DNA of 64,000 nucleotides. Source: SHZI01 sp049290495 (GTDB lineage: Bacteria > Pseudomonadota > Gammaproteobacteria > Steroidobacterales > GCA-2729495). The stretch lies in the NCBI GenBank assembly GCA_049290495.1, contig JBATNV010000099.1:36213-100212 (forward strand), read 5' to 3'. Below the pieces are notes generated by a model that worked only from the letters and a program-made list of their open reading frames with translations, did no database searches and was not told where the DNA came from. Positions 25,446 to 34,003 of the stretch are shown in pieces; the stretch's first letter is position 1, and each line of letters opens with the position of its first letter. The position numbers and the translations under genes were made by a program.

Positions 25446-26123
25446 ATGACCCCGGAACGCTACCTAACGCTCAGCACGGCCCTCGCCCGCCGGCAACCCG
25501 ATCTCACCGTACTCGCCGACAACGTACACAAACCGCACAACGTTGCGGCGCTGATGCGCAGCTGTGATGCGGTGGGTGTGTTCGAGATCCATGCCGTCGG
25601 TGGCGCAGCAACCTCCAGGCGCGCAGTTGGCATTTCCGGTGGCACTGCACCCTGGGTAAAAGTACGGCGGCACGCCGCTCTCGCTGAGGCTGCCTCACAG
25701 TTAAAATCAGCTGGTTTTCAGATAGTTGCCGCACATTTCTCCGATACTGCCGTGGACTACCGGCGGCCCGATTACACCCGACCGACGGCACTGTTGCTCG
25801 GCGCTGAGCTGTACGGGGTTTCTGATGAAGCGGCAGCACTTGCCGATCTGCATGCGGTATTGCCGATGCGCGGCCTGGTCGCCTCGCTCAATGTCTCGGT
25901 CGCTGCGGCGCTGTTTTTATATGAGGCGGCCCGTCAACGCGAAGCGGCCGGCATGTACACGAAGTGCCGGCTACCGCCAGCCCTCTATGCCGATACGCTA
26001 TTTGAGTGGTGCTATCCGGAAATCGCGGCACTCTGCCGCGCAAGGTCAGTAGCCTATCCGCCGCTGACCTCAGAGGGTGAACTCGGCGCCAATCCGTTTA
26101 CAGGTTCCGGCCGCGCACCGTAG
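25446..26123 (+). CDS. trmH: TrmH, tRNA (guanosine-18-2'-O)-methyltransferase
   Basis: 225 residues. It begins MTPERYLTLSTALARRQPDLTVLADNVHKPHNVAALMRSCDAVGV, which contains the TrmH N-terminal segment and SPOUT motif 1 with the catalytic Arg. LLLGAELYGVSDEA is motif 2, and LPMRGLVASLNVSVAAALFLYEA is the knotted SAM-binding motif 3. TrmH methylates the ribose of G18 in the D loop of tRNAs. The last 70 bases overlap the convergent histidine-phosphatase gene. Confidence 0.94.
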   Translation: MTPERYLTLSTALARRQPDLTVLADNVHKPHNVAALMRSCDAVGVFEIHAVGGAATSRRAVGISGGTAPWVKVRRHAALAEAASQLKSAGFQIVAAHFSDTAVDYRRPDYTRPTALLLGAELYGVSDEAAALADLHAVLPMRGLVASLNVSVAAALFLYEAARQREAAGMYTKCRLPPALYADTLFEWCYPEIAALCRARSVAYPPLTSEGELGANPFTGSGRAP

Positions 26124-26662
26124 TGCAGCCGCAGGGTCTTCACCTTGCCGTACCACGGGATACTGACGATATAGATATTGTCGTATTCACCATCACCCAT
26201 CGGCGGGATCTTCTTGCTGCCCTGCAGACGTGCGACAACCTTGGGAATCAAGTCCGGCTCAGCCACCACGAGCACGACCTTGCCCTTGTACTTCCGCAGG
26301 ATGCGCTTGCGCAGTGCGCGATTGTTCTGCGGATCGAACTCCTGCACAGGAAGGTTCAACTGGCGCGCCAGGGGCGCAGCGGTTTCCTGGTTCACCCGCA
26401 ACGGAGAGGAAAAGATCGCGTCGACACCCTGAACCACATCGACATCACCAAGCACCCGGACCAGTTCTTCGGCGCGTAGCGCACCGGCAGGACTCAGACT
26501 CGTGTTCGCGTCCACGAACATTGGCGCATCAGCGTGGCGCACGAAGATAACCGTGGTCGTTGCCTGGGATTCGAAAAAGAACGCCAGCCCTAGCGCAAAC
26601 ACCATGAAGGCGGATATTACCCCTGCCCGTCGCCGGCGCTTGCGACGTTGCCGTGGATCCAT
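26054..26662 (-). CDS. Membrane-anchored histidine-phosphatase-fold protein, probably inactive
   Basis: 202 residues with an N-terminal basic stretch and one membrane anchor (GVISAFMVFALGLAFFF). The following domain has TVIFVRHADAP with the RH nucleophile motif, a SPLR segment with the second Arg, and the usual strand VVLVV. Where active members have GHSN after that strand, this protein has AEPD, so the second catalytic His is missing. The domain would face the periplasm. It may bind rather than hydrolyse phosphorylated ligands. It overlaps trmH tail to tail by 70 bases. Confidence 0.75.
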   Translation of the reverse strand: MDPRQRRKRRRRAGVISAFMVFALGLAFFFESQATTTVIFVRHADAPMFVDANTSLSPAGALRAEELVRVLGDVDVVQGVDAIFSSPLRVNQETAAPLARQLNLPVQEFDPQNNRALRKRILRKYKGKVVLVVAEPDLIPKVVARLQGSKKIPPMGDGEYDNIYIVSIPWYGKVKTLRLHYGARPEPVNGLAPSSPSEVSGG

Positions 26663-26706
26663 GAATCGCGCTCCCTGTCAGTACCGCCGGAAGTACCGTA
26701 GCCGCG

Positions 26707-26979
26707 TCAGCGTTTGCGGCCAGCCTGGTATTCAGCCTCGGTAATGGTCGTTACCTGGCCTTCTGGCAGACTCACCCAGGTGTCGGAGGAATCATCCAGA
26801 AACTCGACGACACCGCGAGCTTCACGCTCAATCTGCTGGGTGAAATAGACTTTTCCTGAATACGGATCGGCGACCTGATAGTAGCCACCCATGCCCATGA
26901 CATGCGGAACCGAACAAGCCGTCAGGGCGAGGCAGATTGCCGCACCCAGCCCAATGCACTTCGAACGAGAGATCGACAT
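26707..26979 (-). CDS. Small lipoprotein
   Basis: 90 residues. The signal peptide ends in lipobox LTAC (MSISRSKCIGLGAAICLALTAC). The mature part has GGYYQVADPYSGKVYFTQQIER and SLPEGQVTTITEAEYQ, a short soluble domain that I cannot place. The ATG at 26979 is chosen because it gives a proper lipoprotein signal; upstream in-frame codons would add a cysteine-rich tail of no known type. It lies 44 bases before the histidine-phosphatase-like gene on the same strand. Confidence 0.75.
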   Translation of the reverse strand: MSISRSKCIGLGAAICLALTACSVPHVMGMGGYYQVADPYSGKVYFTQQIEREARGVVEFLDDSSDTWVSLPEGQVTTITEAEYQAGRKR

Positions 26980-27025
26980 AAGCTGGTATCGGCTCCATGG
27001 TTGAAACGGACAATCGCACAGCAAC

Positions 27026-27113
27026 TGGCGGAGAGGGAGGGATTCGAACCCCCGGAACCTTGCGGTTCAACGGTTTTCAAGACCGCCGCATTCGACCGCT
27101 CTGCCACCTCTCC
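27026..27113 (-). tRNA. tRNA-Ser (anticodon UGA)
   Basis: An 88-base class II tRNA with encoded CCA. The acceptor stem is GGAGAGG, the anticodon arm is GCGGT-CTTGAAA-ACCGC with UGA at 34-36 (reads UCA and related serine codons), the variable arm is long (AACCGCAAGGTT region), and the T loop is GTTCGAATC. It stands alone. Confidence 0.96.
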
Positions 27114-27127
27114 GGCGCCTGCCCGGG

Positions 27128-27156
27128 ATTGTCACCACCCGGCGAACGACATTCAA
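27128..27156 (-). promoter_or_regulatory. Candidate promoter of tRNA-Ser
   Basis: On the minus strand TTGAAT (27151-27156) and GACAAT (27128-27133) are 17 bases apart, and the tRNA 5' end is 15 bases further on. Both boxes match the sigma-70 consensus at four of six positions. Confidence 0.4.
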
Positions 27157-27283
27157 GCGCTGCCGTGCGATATCACCGAAATCCGGGTGAGGTGCGGGAA
27201 CCTTTCTGCACCTGAATTGCCTGAATCAATGAGATTAGTCAGGTAGGATAGATCTCAATAGCGCCGTCACAGTGAGGATATAC

Positions 27284-27979
27284 ATGAACGACCGTCAATT
27301 GCGTCCCGTACCAGCCAACCAGGGCAACTCGTCATATGGCGGAGCGCGCGAGTCTGCGCTGGCCACCAACCGCGTGCTGCGCAATACCTATCTGCTGCTG
27401 TCAGCCACCTTGATTTTCAGTGCCGCGATGGCCGGACTGGCGATGGCGATGGGCATGCCGTATCTGGGCCCGATTGTCACACTGGTCGGCTACTTTGGCC
27501 TGCTGTTTCTGACCTACAAGCTGAAGAACTCGGCAGCAGGTATCGCCGCGGTCTTTGCACTGACCGGTTTCATGGGCCTGACCCTTGGGCCGATACTGAG
27601 TATGTATGTGAAGTCGGTGCCGAACGGTGGCGAACTCATCATGACGAGTCTCGGCATCACCGGTCTGCTGTTTGCGGGTCTGAGCGCCTATGTGCTGAAG
27701 ACCGGCCGCGACATGAGCTTCATGGGCGGCTTCCTGACTGTCGGCATGTTCGGACTGCTAGGCGTAATCGTGGTCGGGCTGTTCGTCGACCTGTCAGCCT
27801 TCCAGATGGTGATCTCGGCGGGCATCGTGCTGCTGATGGCCGGCTACATCCTCTATGAAACCAGCGCCATCATTCACGGTGGGCAGACCAACTACATCCT
27901 GGCGACCATCAGCCTCTACGTCAGCCTGTACAACATCTTCCTGAACCTGCTGATGCTGCTCGGTGGTAATCGCAACTGA
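27284..27979 (+). CDS. Bax inhibitor-1/YccA-family membrane protein
   Basis: 231 residues with seven hydrophobic helices. NRVLRNTYLLLSATLIFSAAMAGLA is the first conserved segment, and YILYETSAIIHGGQTNYILATISLYVSLYNIFLNLLMLLGG is the C-terminal signature with the conserved acidic residue of the UPF0005 family. E. coli YccA of this family binds and modulates the FtsH protease. The ATG at 27284 follows GTGAGGA. It is monocistronic and convergent with the oligopeptidase gene. Confidence 0.92.
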   Translation: MNDRQLRPVPANQGNSSYGGARESALATNRVLRNTYLLLSATLIFSAAMAGLAMAMGMPYLGPIVTLVGYFGLLFLTYKLKNSAAGIAAVFALTGFMGLTLGPILSMYVKSVPNGGELIMTSLGITGLLFAGLSAYVLKTGRDMSFMGGFLTVGMFGLLGVIVVGLFVDLSAFQMVISAGIVLLMAGYILYETSAIIHGGQTNYILATISLYVSLYNIFLNLLMLLGGNRN

Positions 27980-28007
27980 CACTGCCTGAACGCGCAGACT
28001 GATCGCT

Positions 28008-28045
28008 CTGCGACGGGCCTCATCTGAGGATGAGGCCCGTCGCAG
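28008..28045. terminator. Perfect 17-bp stem between convergent genes
   Basis: CTGCGACGGGCCTCATC (28008-28024), a TGAG loop and the exact complement (28029-28045) form a 17-bp stem. It includes the stop codon and last codons of the oligopeptidase gene and lies about 30 bases past the Bax-inhibitor-family gene. There is no T tract on either side, so if it terminates transcription it does so as a bidirectional barrier or with Rho. Confidence 0.6.
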
Positions 28046-30227
28046 CAGCTACGAAGGCCCACTGCGCGGCATACTCATCCACCAGCTTCGATACCGAAGC
28101 GCCGGCACCGTGACCGGCACGCGTTTCGATACGAATCAACACCGGTCGCTCACAACCCTTCACACCTGACTGGGCGGCCTGCAGTGCTGCTGCATATTTG
28201 TAGCTGTGCCAGGCAACCACGCGATCGTCATTGGCGTCTGCCTGAATGAGCACCGGCGGATAGCAGTAACCCTCACGGATATTGTGATAAGGCGACCAGG
28301 CACGCAGCGCCGCAAACTCGACCGGGTCATCGCTGAGTCCGAAGTCGCTGGCCCACTTGCGTGCATTGAGGCTGGCGGTCTGATAACGCAGCATGTCGAG
28401 TACACCGACCGCCGGCACGGCAGCAGCGAACAGTTCCGGCCGCTGGTTCAGGACTGCGCCAACCAGTGAGCCGCCGTTACTGCCGCCCCAGATAGCCAGA
28501 TGGGGCGGCGAAGTCACGCCATTGGCGATCAGCCACTCCGCAGCAGCGATGAAATCATCAAAGACGTTCTGCTTGTTGAGCTTTGTGCCGGCCAGATGCC
28601 AGGCCTCACCGTATTCGCCGCCACCACGCAGGTTGGCTTGCGCATAGATGCCACCTGCTTCGATCCAGGCTATGCGGGCCGCAGAAAAGGCTGGCATCAG
28701 CGAGACATTGAAACCGCCGTAGCCATAGAGCACGGTCGGCTGCGGTCCGTCCAGCAGCAGGTCCTTGCGATGCACGATAGACATGGGCACGCGGGTACCA
28801 TCCCGACTGGTGTAGAACACCTGTCGGGTCGTGAAGCGTTCGGGATCGATATCCGGGCGACTTTGTTGTAGAGGGGTGGTGGCACCAGTAGCTGTATTCA
28901 GCCGCCAGGTCGCCCGCGGCGTCGTGAAATCCGTATAGGTGTAGAAGGTTTCCGGATCTTCAGGCGTACCGGGAAAACCTGCCACACTGCCCTGCCCCGA
29001 CAACTGCACATTGGCTGCCGGCTCACCGTTCAGTTTGAACAGGCGAAGCTCCGCATGTGCATCCTGCACGTACTCGATCACGAGTCGTCCGCCGATCAGT
29101 GCCGCCGAAGCGATCGCCGCCAATCCTTCGGGCACTACTTCGCGCCAGTTACCCAGCTCTGGCGCACTCAACGACACGGCAATGATCCGGCCCAGCGGCG
29201 CCGATTGCGTAGTCAGGAAGTAGAAGTCTTCACCCTCGGCACCGAGGAAGTCATAGCGGCCATCCCAGCGATCGAGCAGCCGGATCACCGCGCTGCTGCC
29301 CTGCGGTTCATCGAGGCGCTGATAGTAAACGCCATTCGTCACATAACCGTCTTCAACGCTGATGATCAGGAAACGGCCATCGGCTGTCACTTGAGCATAG
29401 GGGTCGCGTGTCGGATGATCGGTGATCGCGTAGATCCGCCGGTCCGCTGCTTGTGCGGTGCCGAGCCGGTGGTAGTAGACGGAAACCTGCTGGCTGTCGT
29501 CGTAAAGGGGTTCGCCACCTGACCCTGCATCCAGCGGGTAACGGCTGTAGTAGAAACCGGATCCGTCGCGTGACCAGCTGACCGGTGTGAATTTGGTGCC
29601 GACGATGGCATCTTCGCTATCGCGCCCGCTCGCTGTGTCGCGCACATGCCAGGTCTTCCAGTCACTGCCGCCATCTGACAGGCTGTAGGCCACCAGGCTG
29701 CCATCGGGGCTCAGCTTGAATTCACCCAGCGACACTGTGCCATCGGCATTGAAGCTGGCCGGATCGATCAGCACCGTGCCGGCTTCTGCGGGATCACGCG
29801 TGATACGCAGCACGTCCTGCTCTGCCTGGCCCGGATTCCAGGTCGAGGCATACACCCCGTTCTCACGATCAGGCAGGCCCCTGCGCTCATGATCTAGCAG
29901 CGCACGCAAGCGGGTTGCAAAGTGCGTGCGCGCAGGAAGCGCGGCGATGTACCGCTCGGTGAGCTGATTCTGTGCTGCGACCCAGGTCTGGACTTCAGCA
30001 GAACCAGAGTCTTCCATCCAGCGCCAGGGATCAGCGACCGCTACGCCATGGTAGATATCGATCTGCTCAACACGACGTGCGGCCGGATATGACAAGTTTG
30101 GCAAATCCACAGCTGATAACTGCATGGCACTCAGCGCGACGACGCCAAACCAGCCGAGCAAACCGCCAAAATCTCCCACTGCGAAGCCAGTGCCAGGACG
30201 GGCATGCTGCCGCCCAGTCCGATTCAA
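28020..30227 (-). CDS. Prolyl oligopeptidase (peptidase family S9A)
   Basis: 735 residues with a seven-bladed propeller domain followed by an alpha/beta hydrolase. YHGVAVADPWRWMED is the typical S9A N-terminus. The catalytic triad is Ser583 (GGSNGGS), Asp668 (ANDDRV) and His706 (RAGHGAG). GYGGFNVS and ANLRGGGEYGEAWH supply the oxyanion and S1 regions. It cleaves short peptides after proline. A hydrophobic segment near residues 20-38 suggests export to the periplasm. The start is uncertain: the TTG at 30227 overlaps the serS stop, and a start nearer 30161 is possible. Confidence 0.92.
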   Translation of the reverse strand: MNRTGRQHARPGTGFAVGDFGGLLGWFGVVALSAMQLSAVDLPNLSYPAARRVEQIDIYHGVAVADPWRWMEDSGSAEVQTWVAAQNQLTERYIAALPARTHFATRLRALLDHERRGLPDRENGVYASTWNPGQAEQDVLRITRDPAEAGTVLIDPASFNADGTVSLGEFKLSPDGSLVAYSLSDGGSDWKTWHVRDTASGRDSEDAIVGTKFTPVSWSRDGSGFYYSRYPLDAGSGGEPLYDDSQQVSVYYHRLGTAQAADRRIYAITDHPTRDPYAQVTADGRFLIISVEDGYVTNGVYYQRLDEPQGSSAVIRLLDRWDGRYDFLGAEGEDFYFLTTQSAPLGRIIAVSLSAPELGNWREVVPEGLAAIASAALIGGRLVIEYVQDAHAELRLFKLNGEPAANVQLSGQGSVAGFPGTPEDPETFYTYTDFTTPRATWRLNTATGATTPLQQSRPDIDPERFTTRQVFYTSRDGTRVPMSIVHRKDLLLDGPQPTVLYGYGGFNVSLMPAFSAARIAWIEAGGIYAQANLRGGGEYGEAWHLAGTKLNKQNVFDDFIAAAEWLIANGVTSPPHLAIWGGSNGGSLVGAVLNQRPELFAAAVPAVGVLDMLRYQTASLNARKWASDFGLSDDPVEFAALRAWSPYHNIREGYCYPPVLIQADANDDRVVAWHSYKYAAALQAAQSGVKGCERPVLIRIETRAGHGAGASVSKLVDEYAAQWAFVAAATGLILR

Positions 30228-31510
30228 GGCGTGCCGGCCGGCAGGCTATCCACGCCACCCATATAAGGTAGCAGCACATCAGGAACCCTGATGCTGCCGT
30301 CCTTGTTCTGATAGTTCTCCATGACTGCGACCAGCGCCCGGCCGGCAGCCACACCTGACCCGTTCAGGGTATGCACCAGTTCCGGTTTTCCGGTATCCGG
30401 ATTGCGCCAGCGTGCGCCCATGCGCCGCGCCTGGAAGTCACCGCAATTGCTGCAGGAGGAAATCTCGCGGTACTTGTTCTGTCCCGGCAGCCAGACCTCA
30501 AGATCGTAGGTCTGTGCGGAACCGAAACCGATATCGCCGGCGCACAAAGCGACCACCCGGTACGGCAACTCGAGCTTCTGCAGGATCGCTTCGGCATGTC
30601 CGGTCAGGGCTTCCAGTGCCGCAGCAGAATCGGCCGGTCGCACGATATGCACCAGCTCGACCTTTTCGAACTGGTGCTGACGGATCATGCCGCGCGTGTC
30701 CTTGCCGTATGAGCCCGCCTCGGAACGGAAACAGGGCGTGTGTGCCGCGTAACGCAGCGGCAATTCGCGGGCCTCGGCAATCCGGTCGCGCATAAGGTTG
30801 GTGACTGGCACTTCCGCCGTCGGGATCAGGAAGAGTTCTGTCTCACCGCTCACCGCAAACAGGTCGGCCGCAAATTTGGGCAACTGCCCGGTACCCTGCA
30901 GCGCGCTGCGATTGACCAGATACGGCACATAGACTTCGGTGTAGGCGTGATCCTGCGTGTGGGTATTGAGCATGAACTGGATCAGCGCCCGGTGCAGGCG
31001 TGCGAGCGGGCCACGCATCACGGCAAAGCGCGCGCCGGAAATCTGGCCGGCGGCATCAAAGTCGAGCAGCCCGCTGCCATTACCGAGATCGACATGGTCG
31101 CGCGGCTGATAATCAAATTCACGCGGAGTGCCCCAGCGACGCACTTCGATATTGGCGCTCTCGTCACGTCCGTCCGGCACACTGGGCAGCAGCAGATTGG
31201 GCAGACCGAGCTGCAGGTCGGTGAGCTGTTGCTGCAAGACTTCCAGCTCCCCCTCGGCTGCTGCCAGCTCGTCACCAAGCTGCTTCACCGTCGCCATCAA
31301 TGCCGAGGCATCCGCGCCCGCAGCCTTGAGTTTGCCGATCTCCTTTGAGCGCACATTGCGTTCATTGCGTGACTGCTCGACCTGCACCTGCAGCACCTTG
31401 CGCTGCTCTTCGATGTTCTGGAACGCAGCGACATCGAGGCTGAAGCCGCGACGGGCGAGATTGGCGCGGACCGCTTCAGGGTCCGTACGCAGGAGGCGGG
31501 GGTCGAGCAT
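30224..31510 (-). CDS. serS: Seryl-tRNA synthetase
   Basis: 428 residues. The N-terminal coiled-coil arm (VEQSRNERNVRSKEIGKLK to ELEVLQQQLTDL) grips tRNA-Ser. Class II motif 2 is TPCFRSEAGSYGKDTRGMIRQHQFEKVELV, and motif 3 is NGSGVAAGRALVAVMENYQ. It charges serine onto tRNA-Ser, including the UGA isoacceptor encoded 3.1 kb away. It starts 71 bases after the rarA stop on the same strand. Confidence 0.97.
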   Translation of the reverse strand: MLDPRLLRTDPEAVRANLARRGFSLDVAAFQNIEEQRKVLQVQVEQSRNERNVRSKEIGKLKAAGADASALMATVKQLGDELAAAEGELEVLQQQLTDLQLGLPNLLLPSVPDGRDESANIEVRRWGTPREFDYQPRDHVDLGNGSGLLDFDAAGQISGARFAVMRGPLARLHRALIQFMLNTHTQDHAYTEVYVPYLVNRSALQGTGQLPKFAADLFAVSGETELFLIPTAEVPVTNLMRDRIAEARELPLRYAAHTPCFRSEAGSYGKDTRGMIRQHQFEKVELVHIVRPADSAAALEALTGHAEAILQKLELPYRVVALCAGDIGFGSAQTYDLEVWLPGQNKYREISSCSNCGDFQARRMGARWRNPDTGKPELVHTLNGSGVAAGRALVAVMENYQNKDGSIRVPDVLLPYMGGVDSLPAGTP

Positions 31511-31581
31511 GGTTGTGATCCGGTTTCTGCAGGCTGGAAGTCTGTGCAGTTTACACCGCAGCCTGCTATACGAGGCCGACT

Positions 31582-32964
31582 TCAGCGCTTCGCCGGTACC
31601 TTTCGGGCTGCCAGATTGCGCGCCCTGAAGCTCGCGAGCTTCTCGGCAATCCTGATCTCAAGCCCGCGATCGACCGGTGCATAGTAGCTGCGCTGACCGA
31701 GTCCCTCGGGAAAATAGCTGGCACCGGCGGCAAATGCGTCGGGCTCATCGTGCGCGTAGCGATAGCCCTTGCCATGACCAAGTTCGCGCATCAGCGCAGT
31801 CGGCGCATTGCGTAATTCCATCGGCACTTCCAGGCTGCCGTGCGTCCGGACATCGGCTCTCGCCGCCTGCCAGGCGCCGTACACCGCGTTGCTCTTTGCC
31901 GCACAGGCCAGGAACACCACGGCTTGCGCCAGCGCCAGCTCTCCCTCCGGACTGCCGAGACGTTCGTAAGCCTGCCAGGCTTCGAGGGCCAGCGTGAGAC
32001 CGCGAGGGTCTGCATTACCGATGTCTTCACTGGCCATGCGCACGATACGACGGGCCACGTACGCAGGATCGCAACCGCCATCGAGCATACGTGCCAGCCA
32101 GTAGAGCGAGGCATCAGGGTCAGAGCCGCGCACGGATTTGTGCAGCGCCGAGATCTGCTCATAGAACACATCGCCCTGACGATCGAAGCGACGATAACTG
32201 CCGGCCAGTACCGCTGCCAGGACGTCCGGCGTCAGCATCACTGCGGCGCCATCGCCTGTCTGTGCAACAGCGAGATCTGCAGCCAGTTCGAGCAGATTGA
32301 GCGCGCGACGCGCATCACCATCAGCACCCTGTGCAATCTGCAGGAGTTCCGCATCAGCTGCGATCAGACCGGTTGCGCCGAGTCCCCGCTGCGTGTCCTC
32401 CAAAGCCCTGCGCAGGATCGTCAGCAAATCTGTGTCGGACAACGGTACCAGCACGCAAACACGCGCGCGCGACAGGAGCGCATTGTTGAGGGCAAAAGAC
32501 GGGTTTTCGGTCGTCGCACCGATGAAGGTCAGCGTGCCGTCTTCGACGTAGGGCAGAAAGGCATCCTGCTGTGCCTTGTTGAAACGATGTACCTCATCCA
32601 GGAACAGCACGGTGGGTTGGCTACGGTCGGCCTGCGCAAGTGCCACCGCCTCACGCACATCCTTGACGCCTGCCATCACCGCAGAAAGGGCGACAAAGCG
32701 CGCGGCACTGGTCGCTGCGATCAAGCGCGCGATCGTGGTCTTGCCCGTGCCCGGAGGTCCCCAGAGGATGAGCGAGTGCAGCGACTTCGACGAATCAGCT
32801 GCCCCGGTTGCCAGCAGGTATGCGAGCGGCCTTCCAGCGCCAAGCAGCTGCGACTGCCCGGCCACCTCAGCGAGGCTGCGCGGGCGCATCCGGTCGGCCA
32901 GCGGTCGCCAGCCTGAATCCGTGCCGGGAGACGGATCGCTCAGCGCTTGTCGTTTGCCCGCCAT
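31582..32964 (-). CDS. rarA: RarA (MgsA), replication-associated AAA+ ATPase
   Basis: About 460 residues. Walker A is GPPGTGKT, Walker B is LFLDEVHRFN, then GATTENPSF is the sensor 1 region. The C-terminal part includes YWLARMLDGGCDPAYVARRIVRMASEDIG and the family tail HDEPDAFAAGASYFPEGLG. RarA acts at stalled replication forks and can unwind DNA ends. The gene follows the conserved lolA neighbourhood. The ATG at 32964 is used; it overlaps the upstream VanZ-like gene by 25 bases. In-frame codons up to 32997 are possible. Confidence 0.94.
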   Translation of the reverse strand: MAGKRQALSDPSPGTDSGWRPLADRMRPRSLAEVAGQSQLLGAGRPLAYLLATGAADSSKSLHSLILWGPPGTGKTTIARLIAATSAARFVALSAVMAGVKDVREAVALAQADRSQPTVLFLDEVHRFNKAQQDAFLPYVEDGTLTFIGATTENPSFALNNALLSRARVCVLVPLSDTDLLTILRRALEDTQRGLGATGLIAADAELLQIAQGADGDARRALNLLELAADLAVAQTGDGAAVMLTPDVLAAVLAGSYRRFDRQGDVFYEQISALHKSVRGSDPDASLYWLARMLDGGCDPAYVARRIVRMASEDIGNADPRGLTLALEAWQAYERLGSPEGELALAQAVVFLACAAKSNAVYGAWQAARADVRTHGSLEVPMELRNAPTALMRELGHGKGYRYAHDEPDAFAAGASYFPEGLGQRSYYAPVDRGLEIRIAEKLASFRARNLAARKVPAKR

Positions 32965-33350
32965 GATCGAAGGCCTGACTCCAGCCATACGCACCAACGC
33001 CGCAGACCGGCGATAGCAAGAATCCAGCCTAGCAGAATGCCGGCAATATCAGCGCCGACATCCAGCAGTTCGGGCTGGCGCGATACGGTAAGGCTCTGCA
33101 GCAATTCGATCAGCACGCCGTAGGCCACCAGACAGATCGCCAGCATCGGCAGGCGCCGCATCTCGATGACACCGGAAAACCAGATCATCAGCGCCATGAA
33201 GGCCAGCGCATGGGTAGTCTTGTCGTTGTAACTGAGCGGCAATTGGGGTGGATCAGGCATCAGGGCAAGAACCAGGATGGCTGCCAGTAACAGACTGCCG
33301 AGCAGCGCCCAGAGGTGCGCATGGCGCAGCGGCAGCAGCAGGGAAATCAC
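32940..33350 (-). CDS. VanZ-like membrane protein
   Basis: 136 residues with four hydrophobic helices. PLSYNDKTTHALAFMALMIWFSGV and AYGVLIELLQSL match the VanZ-like family, where a conserved Asp/Lys and a Glu lie near the membrane face. In some Gram-positives VanZ gives teicoplanin resistance, but most family members have no known role. The GTG start overlaps the lolA stop by four bases, and the gene overlaps rarA downstream, so the four genes ftsK-lolA-vanZ-rarA form one unit. Confidence 0.82.
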   Translation of the reverse strand: MISLLLPLRHAHLWALLGSLLLAAILVLALMPDPPQLPLSYNDKTTHALAFMALMIWFSGVIEMRRLPMLAICLVAYGVLIELLQSLTVSRQPELLDVGADIAGILLGWILAIAGLRRWCVWLESGLRSWRANDKR

Positions 33351-33988
33351 AGCGCGCTGTCGTCGATGACATCCGCGCCGGGGGGGACGTCGAAATGGAA
33401 GCTTTTATCATCCAGTCGCGGATTGATCTCGACGCGGGAGAACTCCAGCTGCGTCTGCTGACCGAGCCGGTCGTCGAGTTCCAGATTCACCAGCCTCGGC
33501 CCCTCAAAACCGAGCCGTACAGCAGAAAAATCTGCGTCGGTCGCTTTCGGCACCAGAGAGACCCACTGCAGTCCATCGGCTTGCCATGACTTGCTGACAT
33601 CGAAACGCTCCAGCACATTCTGTTTTCCGGTCAGCAGCGCGGCCGGTGTATCGCCGATCCCGGCGTTCAACTGCCGGATGATGACCTGCTCCAGATCGGC
33701 TTCATACAGCCAGAGCTTCGTCCCGTCGGCCACGATCACCCGCGCATAGGGCTGCTGATAATCCCACCGAAACCGTCCAGGGCGCTGCATTAGAACCTGG
33801 CCTCTGGAATCCTCAACGACCTGCTGGCGTGAGTCGACGACGCGCTGCCGAAAATCAGCGCGCAGGCTTGTGACTCCGGTCAGGAAATTACGCAGGCGCT
33901 GCAGGCCCGGATCTTCAGCGCTGCTCGCAGCGCCAGCGTTGCCGACAGTACAGGCAAGCACACACAACAGGAAGATGGTCCGGATCAT
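33347..33988 (-). CDS. lolA: LolA, periplasmic lipoprotein carrier
   Basis: 213 residues with a signal peptide (RTIFLLCVLACTVGNAGAAS). The mature protein has LRADFRQRVVDS, GRFRWDYQQPYARVIVADGTKLWLYEADLEQVIIR and the C-terminal FHFDVPPGADVID, all typical of LolA. It carries lipoproteins from the LolCDE transporter to LolB in the outer membrane; clients in this window would include the NodT-type channel, the Lpp-like protein and the small lipoprotein at 26.8 kb. It lies 15 bases after ftsK, an arrangement conserved in gammaproteobacteria. Confidence 0.95.
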   Translation of the reverse strand: MIRTIFLLCVLACTVGNAGAASSAEDPGLQRLRNFLTGVTSLRADFRQRVVDSRQQVVEDSRGQVLMQRPGRFRWDYQQPYARVIVADGTKLWLYEADLEQVIIRQLNAGIGDTPAALLTGKQNVLERFDVSKSWQADGLQWVSLVPKATDADFSAVRLGFEGPRLVNLELDDRLGQQTQLEFSRVEINPRLDDKSFHFDVPPGADVIDDSAL

Positions 33989-34003
33989 GCGCCAGAAAGC
34001 CCG

